Below are positions 34,654 through 43,344 of a stretch of 52,724 nt of DNA, in pieces (positions within the stretch are counted from its first letter, which is position 1; every line of letters begins with the position of its first letter). The notes below the pieces were generated by a model. The model was given only the letters and a program-made list of their open reading frames with translations, made no database searches and was not told the DNA's origin. The position numbers and the translations under genes were made by a program. The DNA is from Chloroflexota bacterium. Its GTDB lineage: Bacteria > Chloroflexota > Anaerolineae > Promineifilales > Promineifilaceae. The DNA lies in NCBI GenBank assembly GCA_009937635.1, contig JAACFF010000004.1, forward strand, positions 1 through 52,724. The letters are read 5' to 3'.

Positions 34654-36062
34654 GCGGCCGTTTGCTTGATCTGTGCCAACACTTGATCGGCCGTATCGTG
34701 CGCCTGGCGCACGCAATCGGGGACGCCGAGTCCTCGTAAGGCACTGCCTGTCAAGTAGAGGTTGGGAAGCATTTCACTTAACTGCCCCTCAATCTCATCC
34801 ATCATGCGCAAATGGCCCACACCGCATTGCGGGTTCGCCTGCGGCCAGCGGAAGATACGGTGAATTGTTGGCGTGACGGTGATGCCGAAAATGGATTCCA
34901 GTTCCCGGCGCACCAGGGCCAGCAGTTCCTCGTCCGGCAGTCTGGCCAGAGATTGATTGTGCCCGCCGACAAAAGCACGCAAGACGAACTGCCCTTCCGG
35001 GGCGCGGTGGGGAAACTTAACGGACATACCCTCAACAGCCAGGAGCTGGCTGGATTCTTTGGCGGGCATGACCACGCCGAAGCCGTCAAAAGGCGCTTCG
35101 ATCTCCGCTTCATTAAAAGACAGAGTCACCGTGGTTACGGAGTTATAGACGACGCTGCGTAACTGCCCCGCGATCTCTTCGTCATACGGAGCCAGCAGTT
35201 CGGCCATGTTGTAAGCAGGTAGCGCCAAAACGACGGTATCGGCGTGCAGTGTCTGGCCATCGTCCAGGTGCAGCGCGTAGGGCGGGGCTGCGCCTGGGTT
35301 ATGCTCTAGTTCGCTGACGCCTGTGCCCGTCAGAATGTCGCCCTGAATACGATCGGCCAGGGTTTCCACCAGCTCCATCAAACCCGTACGCAAAGTAGCA
35401 AATGCCGGGGGCTTTTCTTGTTTGCTGTTGCTCTTGGAAGAACCGCGGCGCGAGCGCATCATTGAGAACATGCCTTTGACCAGGCTGCCGTGCTCGCGCT
35501 CCAATTCCGCGAAGCGGTCAAAGGAAACCTGCACGCTCATCTGGTCCGCATCGGAGAGGTAAATGCTGCCCACGGCAGGGCCGACCAGGTTTTCCAACGC
35601 TTCATCACCCAGACGACGGCGAATGAAACTGCCCAGGGTTTCGTCGCTGGGGTCGCGGCGAGCTTCCACGAATGGTTCCTTGAACAGGCGCAGTTTTCCG
35701 CCTGTTGAGAGCAATGGTGAGCGTATAAAGGCCACCGGGCTCATAGGCACAATCTGCGGACGGCCGTCATGGAGTATGTAGTTCTTGCCATTCTTAGTAC
35801 CGACCATGCGGTCGCCCAATCCCAGCTCCTGGCACAGTTCCCAGGCCCAAGGTTTGCGTGTAACAAATGACTCTGGCCCGCCTTCAATGATGAAGCCATC
35901 CCGCCGATCGGTGGCGATCTTGCCACCCAAAACCGGCGCTTTTTCGATGACAGTTACCGCCAGTGGAACCTGCTGTTCTGCCGCGTCTTGTTCCAGATAA
36001 TAGGCAGTGGCCAATCCCGATATGCCACCTCCGATAATTGCTACTTGTGTGGACGACTGCAT
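34641..36062 (-). CDS. hemY: Oxygen-dependent protoporphyrinogen/coproporphyrinogen oxidase
   Basis: 473 residues. The FAD-binding GGGISGLATAYYLE (11-24) is at the start, ALGGK-type EKAPVLGGKIATDRRDGFII follows, GPESFV binds FAD/substrate, and the C-terminus carries LYLTGSALRGLGVPDCVRQ, the second FAD site. It oxidises the porphyrinogen ring before iron insertion, so heme is made with oxygen. AGGAGA lies before the ATG. First gene of the heme run; a 17-bp-stem hairpin lies 36 bp upstream of the start. Confidence 0.94.
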   Translation of the reverse strand: MQSSTQVAIIGGGISGLATAYYLEQDAAEQQVPLAVTVIEKAPVLGGKIATDRRDGFIIEGGPESFVTRKPWAWELCQELGLGDRMVGTKNGKNYILHDGRPQIVPMSPVAFIRSPLLSTGGKLRLFKEPFVEARRDPSDETLGSFIRRRLGDEALENLVGPAVGSIYLSDADQMSVQVSFDRFAELEREHGSLVKGMFSMMRSRRGSSKSNSKQEKPPAFATLRTGLMELVETLADRIQGDILTGTGVSELEHNPGAAPPYALHLDDGQTLHADTVVLALPAYNMAELLAPYDEEIAGQLRSVVYNSVTTVTLSFNEAEIEAPFDGFGVVMPAKESSQLLAVEGMSVKFPHRAPEGQFVLRAFVGGHNQSLARLPDEELLALVRRELESIFGITVTPTIHRIFRWPQANPQCGVGHLRMMDEIEGQLSEMLPNLYLTGSALRGLGVPDCVRQAHDTADQVLAQIKQTAAVPV

Positions 36063-36097
36063 TTGTGTTTTCTCCTAATCAAATAGGTGTCAGGTAT

Positions 36098-36138
36098 CAG
36101 GTGTCAGGGGTCAGCTGATACCTGACCCCTGACACCTG
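36098..36138. repeat. Perfect 17-bp-stem hairpin, GTGTCAGG family
   Basis: Arms CAGGTGTCAGGGGTCAG (36098-36114) and CTGACCCCTGACACCTG (36122-36138) pair perfectly around a seven-base loop; extra partial copies extend to 36085. It lies between the HTH gene and hemY on the minus strand. No T-run follows the stem, so it is more likely an intergenic repeat than a plain terminator. Confidence 0.8.
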
Positions 36139-36166
36139 ATAGCTGCTAAAGACCGAAGTATCTTTA

Positions 36167-36805
36167 CTAACCGCCTTTGCTTTGTTCGTACGTCTCCGCC
36201 ACGGCCAGGTGCACGACATTCAATAATCTGTTGATGCGGCGCATCAGGCGCAAGTTGTCCTCGGGGCGGATCTGGGTCGATCCAGGCAATTGCAGGGCCA
36301 CTTCAATCAGCTCGTCGCGAAAATAGATGGCGGCCTGCAAAGCATCTGTCAAAGGCAAACCCACTTCGATACTGATCTTGCCATACTCGTACCCCACTTC
36401 CCTCGCCTGCTCCAGGAGATGGCCATTTCCAGCTTCGCTAGAAATATACTGGAGCGTGAGCCCCATCAACTGCCGGCCCAACTGCCGGTGCCGCGCTCGA
36501 TGATCGTCAGTCATTTCGGCGAACCATTCTTCCGACACCGGCTGGGACAGCGCATGGCGTGTACGGGTCAAGGCCTTTTCGGCCCACACTTGCTCGACGG
36601 GCACCAGCGCCCGTCGCTGGCTTCGAGATGAAGCAAACTCATCAATGTCAGAGACGGCAAAGCGACGATGGCCACCTGGCGTCAATAGAAAAGGAATATC
36701 GCCATTATCCGCCCAACGGCGCAAGGTAGTGGGATGGACATTCAATCGGGCAGCGGCCAAGCGAAGGGGGAGCCAGGTTCTGGCTTCTGTATGGGTATTG
36801 GACAT
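36167..36805 (-). CDS. MerR/excisionase-type HTH regulator
   Basis: 212 residues. The N-terminal winged helix reads LRLAAARLNVHPTTLRRWAD, then GDIPFLLTPGGHRRFAVSDI, the usual MerR/AlpA DNA-binding layout. The C-terminal 130 residues are helical, with RHRQLGRQLMGLTLQYIS and LPLTDALQAAIYFRDELIEV, resembling RsbRD_N-like sensory domains. The frame extends to a TTG at 36844, but the ATG at 36805 gives the domain its usual start. It lies upstream of the heme genes on the same strand and may regulate them or itself; ligand unknown. Confidence 0.8.
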   Translation of the reverse strand: MSNTHTEARTWLPLRLAAARLNVHPTTLRRWADNGDIPFLLTPGGHRRFAVSDIDEFASSRSQRRALVPVEQVWAEKALTRTRHALSQPVSEEWFAEMTDDHRARHRQLGRQLMGLTLQYISSEAGNGHLLEQAREVGYEYGKISIEVGLPLTDALQAAIYFRDELIEVALQLPGSTQIRPEDNLRLMRRINRLLNVVHLAVAETYEQSKGG

Positions 36806-36914
36806 ATTAGTAAAATCGTTATTAAGCCAAAAAAATCTATGCAAAGTTATGTTATTGTGAAGAATTATACAATCAGAATGCTATTCGTCAAGATGACGTC
36901 GTCGTGAATTTGTT

Positions 36915-37364
36915 TTAGGAAGGAAAAGCCAGGGGAACCCTCGTATAGTCGCCAGCAGTGCTGGTAATGGAGAGCGTTCCGCCGATAATGATTTGTATTT
37001 CACCGTCGCCGCGGGGCGAAATGCAATCATTTCCGTTGGGATGGCCAGCGGTGATGGTGAGGATAAAAGGTCGCTCGGATTTGGAGGAACGGCCGTGGCG
37101 GGCAGCGTTGCGTATGGCTTCACGGGCGGCATAGTAAACCACGCCGGCGGACAAGCTGGGGAGATTGTTAAGTTGTTCTATGACGGCGGTCTCCACATGC
37201 CACTGAACGCTATCAAAGGCACCTGCAAACTCCTGTTTGACAGTTCCTTGCAACGCTCGCACCAACCCCAGGCGTTCTACTTCAGATGTGGTAGTCGAGG
37301 GCAATTCGTGCAGAAAGGTTTCTGTACAGCGGGCAGTTCGCATTCTTCTTACAACAAACAACAA
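36915..37364 (-). pseudogene. Histidine kinase C-terminal remnant
   Basis: The minus strand encodes LHELPSTTTSEVERLGLVRA, then the N-box AGVVYYAAREAIRNAARHGR and a final IIGGTLSITSTAGDYTRVPL. This is the HATPase part of NarX/LiaS-like sensor kinases. The G1/G2 boxes (DDGxG) between N-box and end are missing, replaced by GDGEIQ, and there is no sensor or dimerisation domain or phospho-histidine upstream. It cannot bind ATP normally. No response regulator is adjacent. Confidence 0.7.
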
Positions 37365-37477
37365 CGAATAAAGAATGGTATAATCAAGATATAAAGTCTG
37401 TTCATTTTACACAACTCACAAGCGGCAATGGATGTAGAGATGGGTAAAATATTATCGACTATTTAGGAGAGATACAA

Positions 37478-37756
37478 ATGGGTAAAGAAGTTGTTTTATT
37501 CAAAAGTGAAGAGAAGCGTAGCACGGCCGAAGTAGCCCAGTTTCTGCGCCAGCTTGCCGATCGTGTTGAAAAGCAGGAAGTGATTCTGCGCCAGGGAACG
37601 GATGAGCTGACCTTAACCCTGCCGGGCATGGTCACGCTAGAAGTAAAAGCGGAAGAAGAAACCTCCCGATCAGGCAAAAAGAAACACAGTCTCGAAGTAG
37701 AGCTGGAGTGGAAACCCGGCAGCGAAAAGCAAGCCGGCTCGCTAGAATTAGGCTAA
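37478..37756 (+). CDS. amphi-Trp domain-containing protein
   Basis: 92 residues. KSEEKRSTAEVAQFLRQLAD is the amphipathic helix and LTLPGMVTLEVKAEEE plus LEVELEWKP the strands of the amphi-Trp domain, a small fold of unknown role. AGGAGA lies eight bases before the ATG. A TATAAT at 37379-37384 is about 95 bp upstream, a possible -10 box without a clear -35. A 12-bp-stem hairpin follows the stop. Confidence 0.85.
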   Translation: MGKEVVLFKSEEKRSTAEVAQFLRQLADRVEKQEVILRQGTDELTLTLPGMVTLEVKAEEETSRSGKKKHSLEVELEWKPGSEKQAGSLELG

Positions 37757-37762
37757 CTGAAA

Positions 37763-37794
37763 ACAGCCAACAGCCAATGTATGCTGTTGGCTGT
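37763..37794 (+). terminator. Hairpin between amphi-Trp and methyltransferase genes
   Basis: ACAGCCAACAGC (37763-37774) and GCTGTTGGCTGT (37783-37794) pair perfectly with an eight-base loop. It begins seven bases after the amphi-Trp stop and ends five bases before the methyltransferase ATG, so it replaces the normal ribosome-binding region. No T-run follows. It could be an attenuating or translation-blocking structure rather than a terminator. Confidence 0.5.
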
Positions 37795-37799
37795 AAGTC

Positions 37800-38606
37800 A
37801 TGAATGGCATGCCATTTGATTTACAGAAGATTGGTAAGCAGCAAAGCACCTACTTCAACCTGCTGGCAGAGATAGGGCATACAAAACATTTCGGCGGATT
37901 GGCGGCGACCAAGCGCCTGGTGGAAATTATCAAGCCTAAGCCAGGCCACGAAGTGCTGGATGTTGGCTGTGGGGTAGGCATTGGCGCCGTCTTTTTAGCC
38001 GAGAAATTTGGCTGTCGTGTCGTAGGAGTCGATATCACTCCGCGCATGATCCAGCGTGCTCAGGATCGGGCGCAACGTAAAGGGGTCACCGAACTGGTAG
38101 ATTTTCGCGTAGCTGATATGCACGCCTTACCGTTTGCTGGTTCCCACTTTGATGCCGCCATAGCCGAATCAGTGCTCACGTTCAGCCAGGATAAAACATA
38201 TGTGGTCAACGAACTGGCTCGTGTTGTGAAACAAGATGGTATGGTCGCCTTTACAGAAGCGATCTGGGTGCGACCGCCACCAGAAGGAAAAGCGGATTTT
38301 ATGGCCCGCGCCGGGGGGATGCCGGAAGGTATTCTGACGCATGAGGAATGGCGGGCGATCGTTGCTGCCAGCAATCTGGAGCAAGTGGTCGCTGAAGCGA
38401 CTCCTGTCACAGCACGTCAGGAGTCGAGGAACCAGGCTGGACGGACCAGCTTTGATGACTATATACGCTCCTTCGGCGGCTTCTTCAAAGCGATAACCAG
38501 ACCAGAATACCGCCAGGTTTTCCGCTCAGCCATAGGTAGCACGCCAAGGGATTTTTACAAATATATCGGCTATGGCGTTTATGGCGGAAGAAAAATTGCC
38601 AACTGA
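37800..38606 (+). CDS. Class I SAM-dependent methyltransferase (UbiE-like)
   Basis: 268 residues. Motif I VLDVGCGVGIG (52-62), VVGVDITPRMIQRA (motif II with the acidic SAM ribose contact), VADMHALPF and FDAAIAESVLTF form the class I SAM fold. The C-terminal 60 residues (FDDYIRSFGGFFKAITRPEY) resemble small-molecule methyltransferases. Substrate unknown. ATG 37800 or 37809 could be the start; neither has a good ribosome-binding site because a hairpin occupies the space. Confidence 0.85.
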   Translation: MNGMPFDLQKIGKQQSTYFNLLAEIGHTKHFGGLAATKRLVEIIKPKPGHEVLDVGCGVGIGAVFLAEKFGCRVVGVDITPRMIQRAQDRAQRKGVTELVDFRVADMHALPFAGSHFDAAIAESVLTFSQDKTYVVNELARVVKQDGMVAFTEAIWVRPPPEGKADFMARAGGMPEGILTHEEWRAIVAASNLEQVVAEATPVTARQESRNQAGRTSFDDYIRSFGGFFKAITRPEYRQVFRSAIGSTPRDFYKYIGYGVYGGRKIAN

Positions 38607-38933
38607 TTACAAGCAACGAGGTAACAAGGGGAAAGGAAATAGATCAACCGCTTATTAGCTGGTTGTTGGGGGCGCAGCGCCAGCCATACGCTATTTAACG
38701 CTCGTCAATTTGCTCGGCTTACCGGAGAATGATGCGCGGCTTGTGGCGCAGCAGCCCTTACCGCTCACGAACCTGGCCGGATCTAGGCGGTCCGGAGGAG
38801 ACAGGCCGTTGGGCGAGCTTGCAAGCGGCGCAGCTAATCGGACTTTGCAAAAGCCCCCAGGCTTAGTCTTCCAATTGAGTTGACAAAACAGTATAATGTC
38901 TGTTAGGAGTCAGACTATTCTAGCAAAGGAACG
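38607..38933 (+). other. 327-bp intergenic region before ppk
   Basis: No gene recognised. A frame of about 60 codons (38680-38880, with LVNLLGLPENDARLVAQQPL) is open but has no start signal and matches nothing I know; it may be a remnant. TATAAT at 38892-38897 could be a -10 box for ppk; the nearby TTGACA (38880-38885) is too close to serve as its -35. Confidence 0.4.
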
Positions 38934-41180
38934 GTGGCAACGATGATTTCCTCAGACAGCACCCTCACGGAGAGTCAGGTACAAGTTATCCCAGTTTCTG
39001 AACCGTCGAGCAATGGCGATCTGCCGCCAAGCGAAGAGCGCTTTGTCTTACCCAAAGCGACCGTGCCCCGCCCCGTGCCGGAAGGCGCCAACCTGAAACA
39101 TCATTCACTGTACTTCAATCAAGAATTGAGCTGGATTGATTTCAACTGGCGTGTGCTGCATTTGGCACTTGACGAGCGCACACCTCTGCTAGAACGGGTG
39201 CGTTTTGTAGCCATAACGGCCAGCAATCTGGACGAATTCACCCAGAAACGCGTTGGCGGTCTGAAACGACAGGAGGCAGCCGGTGTGCGTGGATTATCTG
39301 TGGACGGCCGTTCACCTGGCGAGCAATTAGTCCTCCTGCGCCGGGCCATCCTGACCATGCACCAGACAATGACCGAGACCTGGGAAAAGAGTTTGAGACC
39401 CGCCCTACTGGAACAAGTGGATGTTGAAATTTGTGACTACGAGCAGCTCAGCGCGCAAGAGCAGGAGAGTTTGCACACCTATTTTAAAACACAGATCTAT
39501 CCCATCCTCACCCCCCTGACGGTGGACCCCGGGCATCCCTTCCCCTTTATCTCTAATCTAAGCCTTTCTCTGGCCGTCATTCTGGAACACCCGCAGCTTG
39601 GCACAACCTATTTCGCGCGGCTGAAGATCCCCCCAAAGCGTTGGCTGCCCTGCCCGGTCCAAGAAGAAAACGGCGCGCCCTTGCGCCTGCTGCCGGTGGA
39701 ACAACTGATTGCCCGCCACGTGGATGAGTTATTCCCGGGCATGAACGTCGTTAGTGTGCACCCTTTCCGCATCACGCGCAATGCCGATGTGGCAAGGGAT
39801 GAAGAAGTGGCCGACGACTTGTTGTCGATGATATCTGAAGAACTGCGCGAACGCCGCTTCGCCCCCGTTGTACGATTGGAAGTAGCAAGAGAGATGCCGG
39901 ACTATGACAGGCGCTTTCTGAGACGTGGGTTGGGCCTAGGTGTGGATGATGTTTATGAAGTAGATGGTCTGCTCGATCTGACCGACTGTTTCCAGATCGC
40001 CGATTTGAATTTCCCTGCCCACAAATATGAAGCGTGGGAACCGGTCGTTCCCTACCGGCTGCGACATGAAGGAGAAACCAAGGACACGCAAGATATTTTC
40101 GCCATCATCCGCCAGGGAGATTTGCTCGTACACCATCCTTATGATTCGTTCGGGGTGAGTGTGCAGCGGCTGGTCGAGGAAGCTGCGGCGGATGAACGCG
40201 TGCTGGCAATCAAGCAAACGCTCTATCGCACTTCTGACGAATCGCCCATTGTCAAAGCATTGATGCAGGCTGGGGAAAGTGGCAAGCAGGTCGCGGTATT
40301 GGTAGAGGTGAAAGCGCGTTTTGACGAGGCCAACAACATTGAGTGGGGACGGATGTTAGAAAACTCAGGCGTGCACGTGGCTTACGGCCTGGTTGGCTTG
40401 AAGACCCATGCCAAGACGACGCTCATAGTGCGCCAGGAGCGGGATGGTGTGCGCACTTACTGCCATATCGGCACAGGTAACTACAATTCAAAGACAGCTC
40501 ACCTCTACACAGATTTGGGGTTGATGACCAGCGACCCGGTGTTGGGACTAGATCTTGTCAACTTGTTTCACTCCCTGACCGGCTATGCGCCGCAACAAAA
40601 TTACCAGAAGGTGCTGGTTGCGCCACGTAATATGCGCTCGCGGTTTAACAGGCTAATTGAGCAGGAAATCAGCAACCAGGAACAGTTTGGCAACGGCCGT
40701 ATCGTGGTTAAGATGAATGCTCTTGACGACAAAGGCATTATCCGGCGGCTGTACCAGGCCTCGCAGGCTGGGGTACAGATAGACATGATCATTCGCGGCC
40801 ATACCATTTTGCGTCCCGGCCTGCCCGGCTACAGCGAGAAAATCCGCATCGTCAGTATCCTGGGCCGTTTCCTGGAACATGATCGCATCTACTGCTTCCA
40901 TAATAATGGAGATCCCTTGATCTTTAGCGGCAGTGCCGACTGGCGCGGTCGCAACCTGAAGCGCCGCGTGGAACTTATAGCGCCCATCGAGGATCCGCGG
41001 CTGAAGCAACAGATGATTCAGCTCTTGGAGGATGCTCTCAAAGACAACCGGCTTGCATGGGATGTAGATGCCGAAGGGCAATACATGCTGCGCTACCCGG
41101 AAGCAGATCAAGGCGTGCGTGAAATCCATAGAACACTGATGAAACGCGCACAAAAACGAGCCAAGAAAAATAAAATCTAG
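38934..41180 (+). CDS. ppk: Polyphosphate kinase 1
   Basis: 748 residues. After a 55-residue polar extension, the N-terminal domain starts YFNQELSWIDFNWRVL (60-75). The catalytic core has KQTLYRTSDESPIV, the phosphohistidine H492 in LKTHAKTTL, GTGNYNSKTAHLYTDLGL, and the second conserved histidine H649 in FLEHDR, followed by SADWRGRNLKRRVEL. It polymerises ATP gamma-phosphate into polyphosphate at the membrane. A GTG at 38934 follows AAGGA closely; ATG 38943 is the alternative start. A terminator lies right at the stop, so it is a single-gene unit. Confidence 0.96.
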   Translation: MATMISSDSTLTESQVQVIPVSEPSSNGDLPPSEERFVLPKATVPRPVPEGANLKHHSLYFNQELSWIDFNWRVLHLALDERTPLLERVRFVAITASNLDEFTQKRVGGLKRQEAAGVRGLSVDGRSPGEQLVLLRRAILTMHQTMTETWEKSLRPALLEQVDVEICDYEQLSAQEQESLHTYFKTQIYPILTPLTVDPGHPFPFISNLSLSLAVILEHPQLGTTYFARLKIPPKRWLPCPVQEENGAPLRLLPVEQLIARHVDELFPGMNVVSVHPFRITRNADVARDEEVADDLLSMISEELRERRFAPVVRLEVAREMPDYDRRFLRRGLGLGVDDVYEVDGLLDLTDCFQIADLNFPAHKYEAWEPVVPYRLRHEGETKDTQDIFAIIRQGDLLVHHPYDSFGVSVQRLVEEAAADERVLAIKQTLYRTSDESPIVKALMQAGESGKQVAVLVEVKARFDEANNIEWGRMLENSGVHVAYGLVGLKTHAKTTLIVRQERDGVRTYCHIGTGNYNSKTAHLYTDLGLMTSDPVLGLDLVNLFHSLTGYAPQQNYQKVLVAPRNMRSRFNRLIEQEISNQEQFGNGRIVVKMNALDDKGIIRRLYQASQAGVQIDMIIRGHTILRPGLPGYSEKIRIVSILGRFLEHDRIYCFHNNGDPLIFSGSADWRGRNLKRRVELIAPIEDPRLKQQMIQLLEDALKDNRLAWDVDAEGQYMLRYPEADQGVREIHRTLMKRAQKRAKKNKI

Positions 41181-41202
41181 GTCGGCGAATTTCGACCTTT
41201 TT
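41179..41202 (+). terminator. Rho-independent terminator of ppk
   Basis: AGGTCG (41179-41184) pairs with CGACCT (41193-41198) around eight bases and runs straight into TTTTT (41198-41202). The stem overlaps the ppk stop codon. Short stem but a classical layout. Confidence 0.75.
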
Positions 41203-41222
41203 GCATAAAGACAGTGCAGTTA

Positions 41223-41330
41223 GAGGTCATGTTGGCGGGCTTATCTAGTTGAAAATAGGGTGTGCCAGGCGCATTTGAGGCCATATTGGTAGGCTTGTCT
41301 AGTTGAAAATAGGGTGTGCCAGGAGCAATA
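41223..41330. repeat. Two tandem 54-bp repeats between ppk and dnaA
   Basis: Units 41223-41276 and 41277-41330 are 54 bases each; TCTAGTTGAAAATAGGGTGT and GCCAGG are identical in both and the rest differs at a few places. They are non-coding. Position between ppk and dnaA is suggestive of a control region, but no DnaA-box consensus is present. Confidence 0.8.
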
Positions 41331-41892
41331 GATCCCTAATGTTTTTCGCGGTCAAATCTCTGGGGCGAAATATGGGATAGTACCGCATGAATCGTTCACC
41401 AGGACCAAAACCGTTCCCGGTGCCGCTCCAAGATATGGCCCTATATACAGAAATTTCACGAAATCACCCCCTATATATGGGTGTTTTTAGCGCCCGTCAA
41501 GCCCGTAATGTAAAAAAATTGAAAATTTTAAGGTTAGGGTCTGGCTGGGAATCCGCAAAGTTTTTAGACAAATTTGACCATTTTCCCATTGCCTCAAACC
41601 CCTCCATTTGCTAGAATGAAAGTGCCGTTGTAATTGAGTTGAGAGGAAGATTTCGATCTAAGATTTGCCAAAAGGAATTGGTCGCTAGGTGGGAGTATTC
41701 AGTCCAAGCTGGCAAAGCTATTCTTGATCTTAAAAAGGGAAATCAACAGGAATCATAAGGACATTGTAGTTACCGTCTATTTCCACCTATTGCAACAGAC
41801 AGCATCAACCCACTAAAAGAAAAAGCGAATTTTGCGGTTTAATTACTGCTAGTTAAATGCGCCCAGTTGCCGGATGGCAAGTAGCTTGTGTA
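41331..41892 (+). other. AT-rich intergenic region upstream of dnaA
   Basis: About 560 bases without a convincing gene; a 75-codon frame (41387-41614) has no family resemblance. The stretch is clearly AT-rich (runs such as TAAAAAAATTGAAAATTTTAAGG) and includes a near-palindrome of CACCCCCTATATATGGGTG. I found no TTATCCACA-type DnaA boxes, so an origin is not supported, though an AT-rich unwinding-like tract is there. Confidence 0.45.
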
Positions 41893-43299
41893 ATGGAAGA
41901 TATGTCCCCTGAAACTGCATGGAAAGCCACACTTGGCGAGTTAGAATTACAGATGACCAAAGCAACTTTTAACACCTGGTTGAAGGATGCGCGATTGCTG
42001 GCCAAAGAAGAGAATGAGTTCGTCATCGGCGTGCGCAATGATTACGCCAAGGATTGGCTGGAAAACCGGCTCCACGACACGATTCTGCGTACGCTCACAG
42101 CTATCTCGCGCCAGCCAGTCAATATTCGTTTTGTCGTTTGGTCAGACGAGATCATTGCCCCCCCGACCAAGGTTCTCAAGAATGGGGCCGGCAAGCGTAA
42201 GGCCCAACCCAACGCCGCCCGGCTGCAAGAAACAGCAGCAGTGTACCCTGCCCCAGCGGGGGATGAATCTAACAGCGCTCTTAACTATCGCTTCACATTT
42301 ACCAGTTTCGTGGTGGGGTCCAGTAACAGGTTGGCCCATGCTGCTGCGCTCTCTGTGGCGGAGAATCCTGGGCAAACTTATAACCCGCTCTTTATTTATG
42401 GCGGCGTGGGTCTCGGTAAAACCCATTTGCTGCACGCCATTGGCCAGAAATGCCAGGCCGGCGGCAAAAACGTCTGTTATATCTCCTCAGAGACCTTCAC
42501 CAATGACCTGGTGCAATCGATCCGCAATAAAACCATGTCTGAGTTTCGCGAGCGGTACCGCACGCCAGATGTGCTGATGATTGACGATATTCAATTTATT
42601 GCCGGCAAAGAAAGCACACAAGAGGAGTTATTCCATACCTTCAACGAGCTACACAGCCATGGAAAACAGGTGGTGATCTCCAGCGACCGGCAGCCCAAGG
42701 CGATGGCTACGCTGGAAGAGCGGCTGCAATCACGCTTTGAATGGGGACTGATGGCTGATATCCAGTTGCCGGATATTGAGACCCGCAAGGCCATTCTGCA
42801 GTCGAAGGCTGACGACCTGGGCGTTCACGTGCCGGATAATGTCACGGAACTTATCGCCCAACGGGTACGTAAAAATATCCGTGAACTGGAAGGGGCATTA
42901 AATAAGGTTATGGCCTATGCGCAATTGACAGGCCAGGCGGTTGATATGGATATTGTGAATATGGCATTGTCGGATCTGATGCAGCAGAGGGACAAGGTTA
43001 CAGTGGATGAGGTTGTCACGGCCGTGTGCCGGCACTATAAGGTGACGGAAGAGGCTCTGTCTAGTTCCAGCCGCAGCCGCACCATCTCCTACCCGCGACA
43101 GGTGGCAATGTACCTGGCGCGCACGGAAACAGATGCTTCTTTACCGCAGATTGGGGCCAGGCTGGGTAACCGCGACCATACGACGGTGCTTTACGGCTAT
43201 GAAAAGATCTCCAAGCAGGTAGACCGAGATGCTGCTCTGCGCCGGGATACGCTGGAGATTAAGGCGGTGCTGCACGATCATAGTGCGGCGTATGTGTAG
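41893..43299 (+). CDS. dnaA: Chromosomal replication initiator protein DnaA
   Basis: Numbered from the longer frame (41857): domain I is about 17-85, a variable linker to about 140, then the AAA+ domain with Walker A GGVGLGKT (182-189), Walker B VLMIDDI (239-245) and the QFIAGKESTQEE sensor, and domain IV with SYPRQVAMYLARTET and RDHTTVLYGYEKI, the DnaA-box-binding signature. All parts are intact. The ATG at 41893 (MEDMSPETAW) is the most likely start because homology begins there; 41857 and 41902 are alternatives and no strong ribosome-binding site decides. dnaN, recF, rpmH and gyrase genes do not follow, so the usual dnaA cluster is broken up here. Confidence 0.95.
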   Translation: MEDMSPETAWKATLGELELQMTKATFNTWLKDARLLAKEENEFVIGVRNDYAKDWLENRLHDTILRTLTAISRQPVNIRFVVWSDEIIAPPTKVLKNGAGKRKAQPNAARLQETAAVYPAPAGDESNSALNYRFTFTSFVVGSSNRLAHAAALSVAENPGQTYNPLFIYGGVGLGKTHLLHAIGQKCQAGGKNVCYISSETFTNDLVQSIRNKTMSEFRERYRTPDVLMIDDIQFIAGKESTQEELFHTFNELHSHGKQVVISSDRQPKAMATLEERLQSRFEWGLMADIQLPDIETRKAILQSKADDLGVHVPDNVTELIAQRVRKNIRELEGALNKVMAYAQLTGQAVDMDIVNMALSDLMQQRDKVTVDEVVTAVCRHYKVTEEALSSSSRSRTISYPRQVAMYLARTETDASLPQIGARLGNRDHTTVLYGYEKISKQVDRDAALRRDTLEIKAVLHDHSAAYV

Positions 43300-43344
43300 G
43301 GAGCAGCGAGGGGCGAGTTGCGAGCGAAGCGGGGTGAGTTGCTG

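Noticed and set aside
38880-38897. TTGACA and TATAAT before ppk as a sigma-70 promoter
   Set aside because: The two hexamers are only about six bases apart, far too close to form one promoter.
41387-41614. 75-codon frame upstream of dnaA
   Set aside because: No motif, poor codon pattern in an AT-rich intergenic tract, and no ribosome-binding site.
41331-41892. Possible replication origin near dnaA
   Set aside because: No TTATCCACA-like DnaA boxes found on either strand by eye; only AT-richness supports it.
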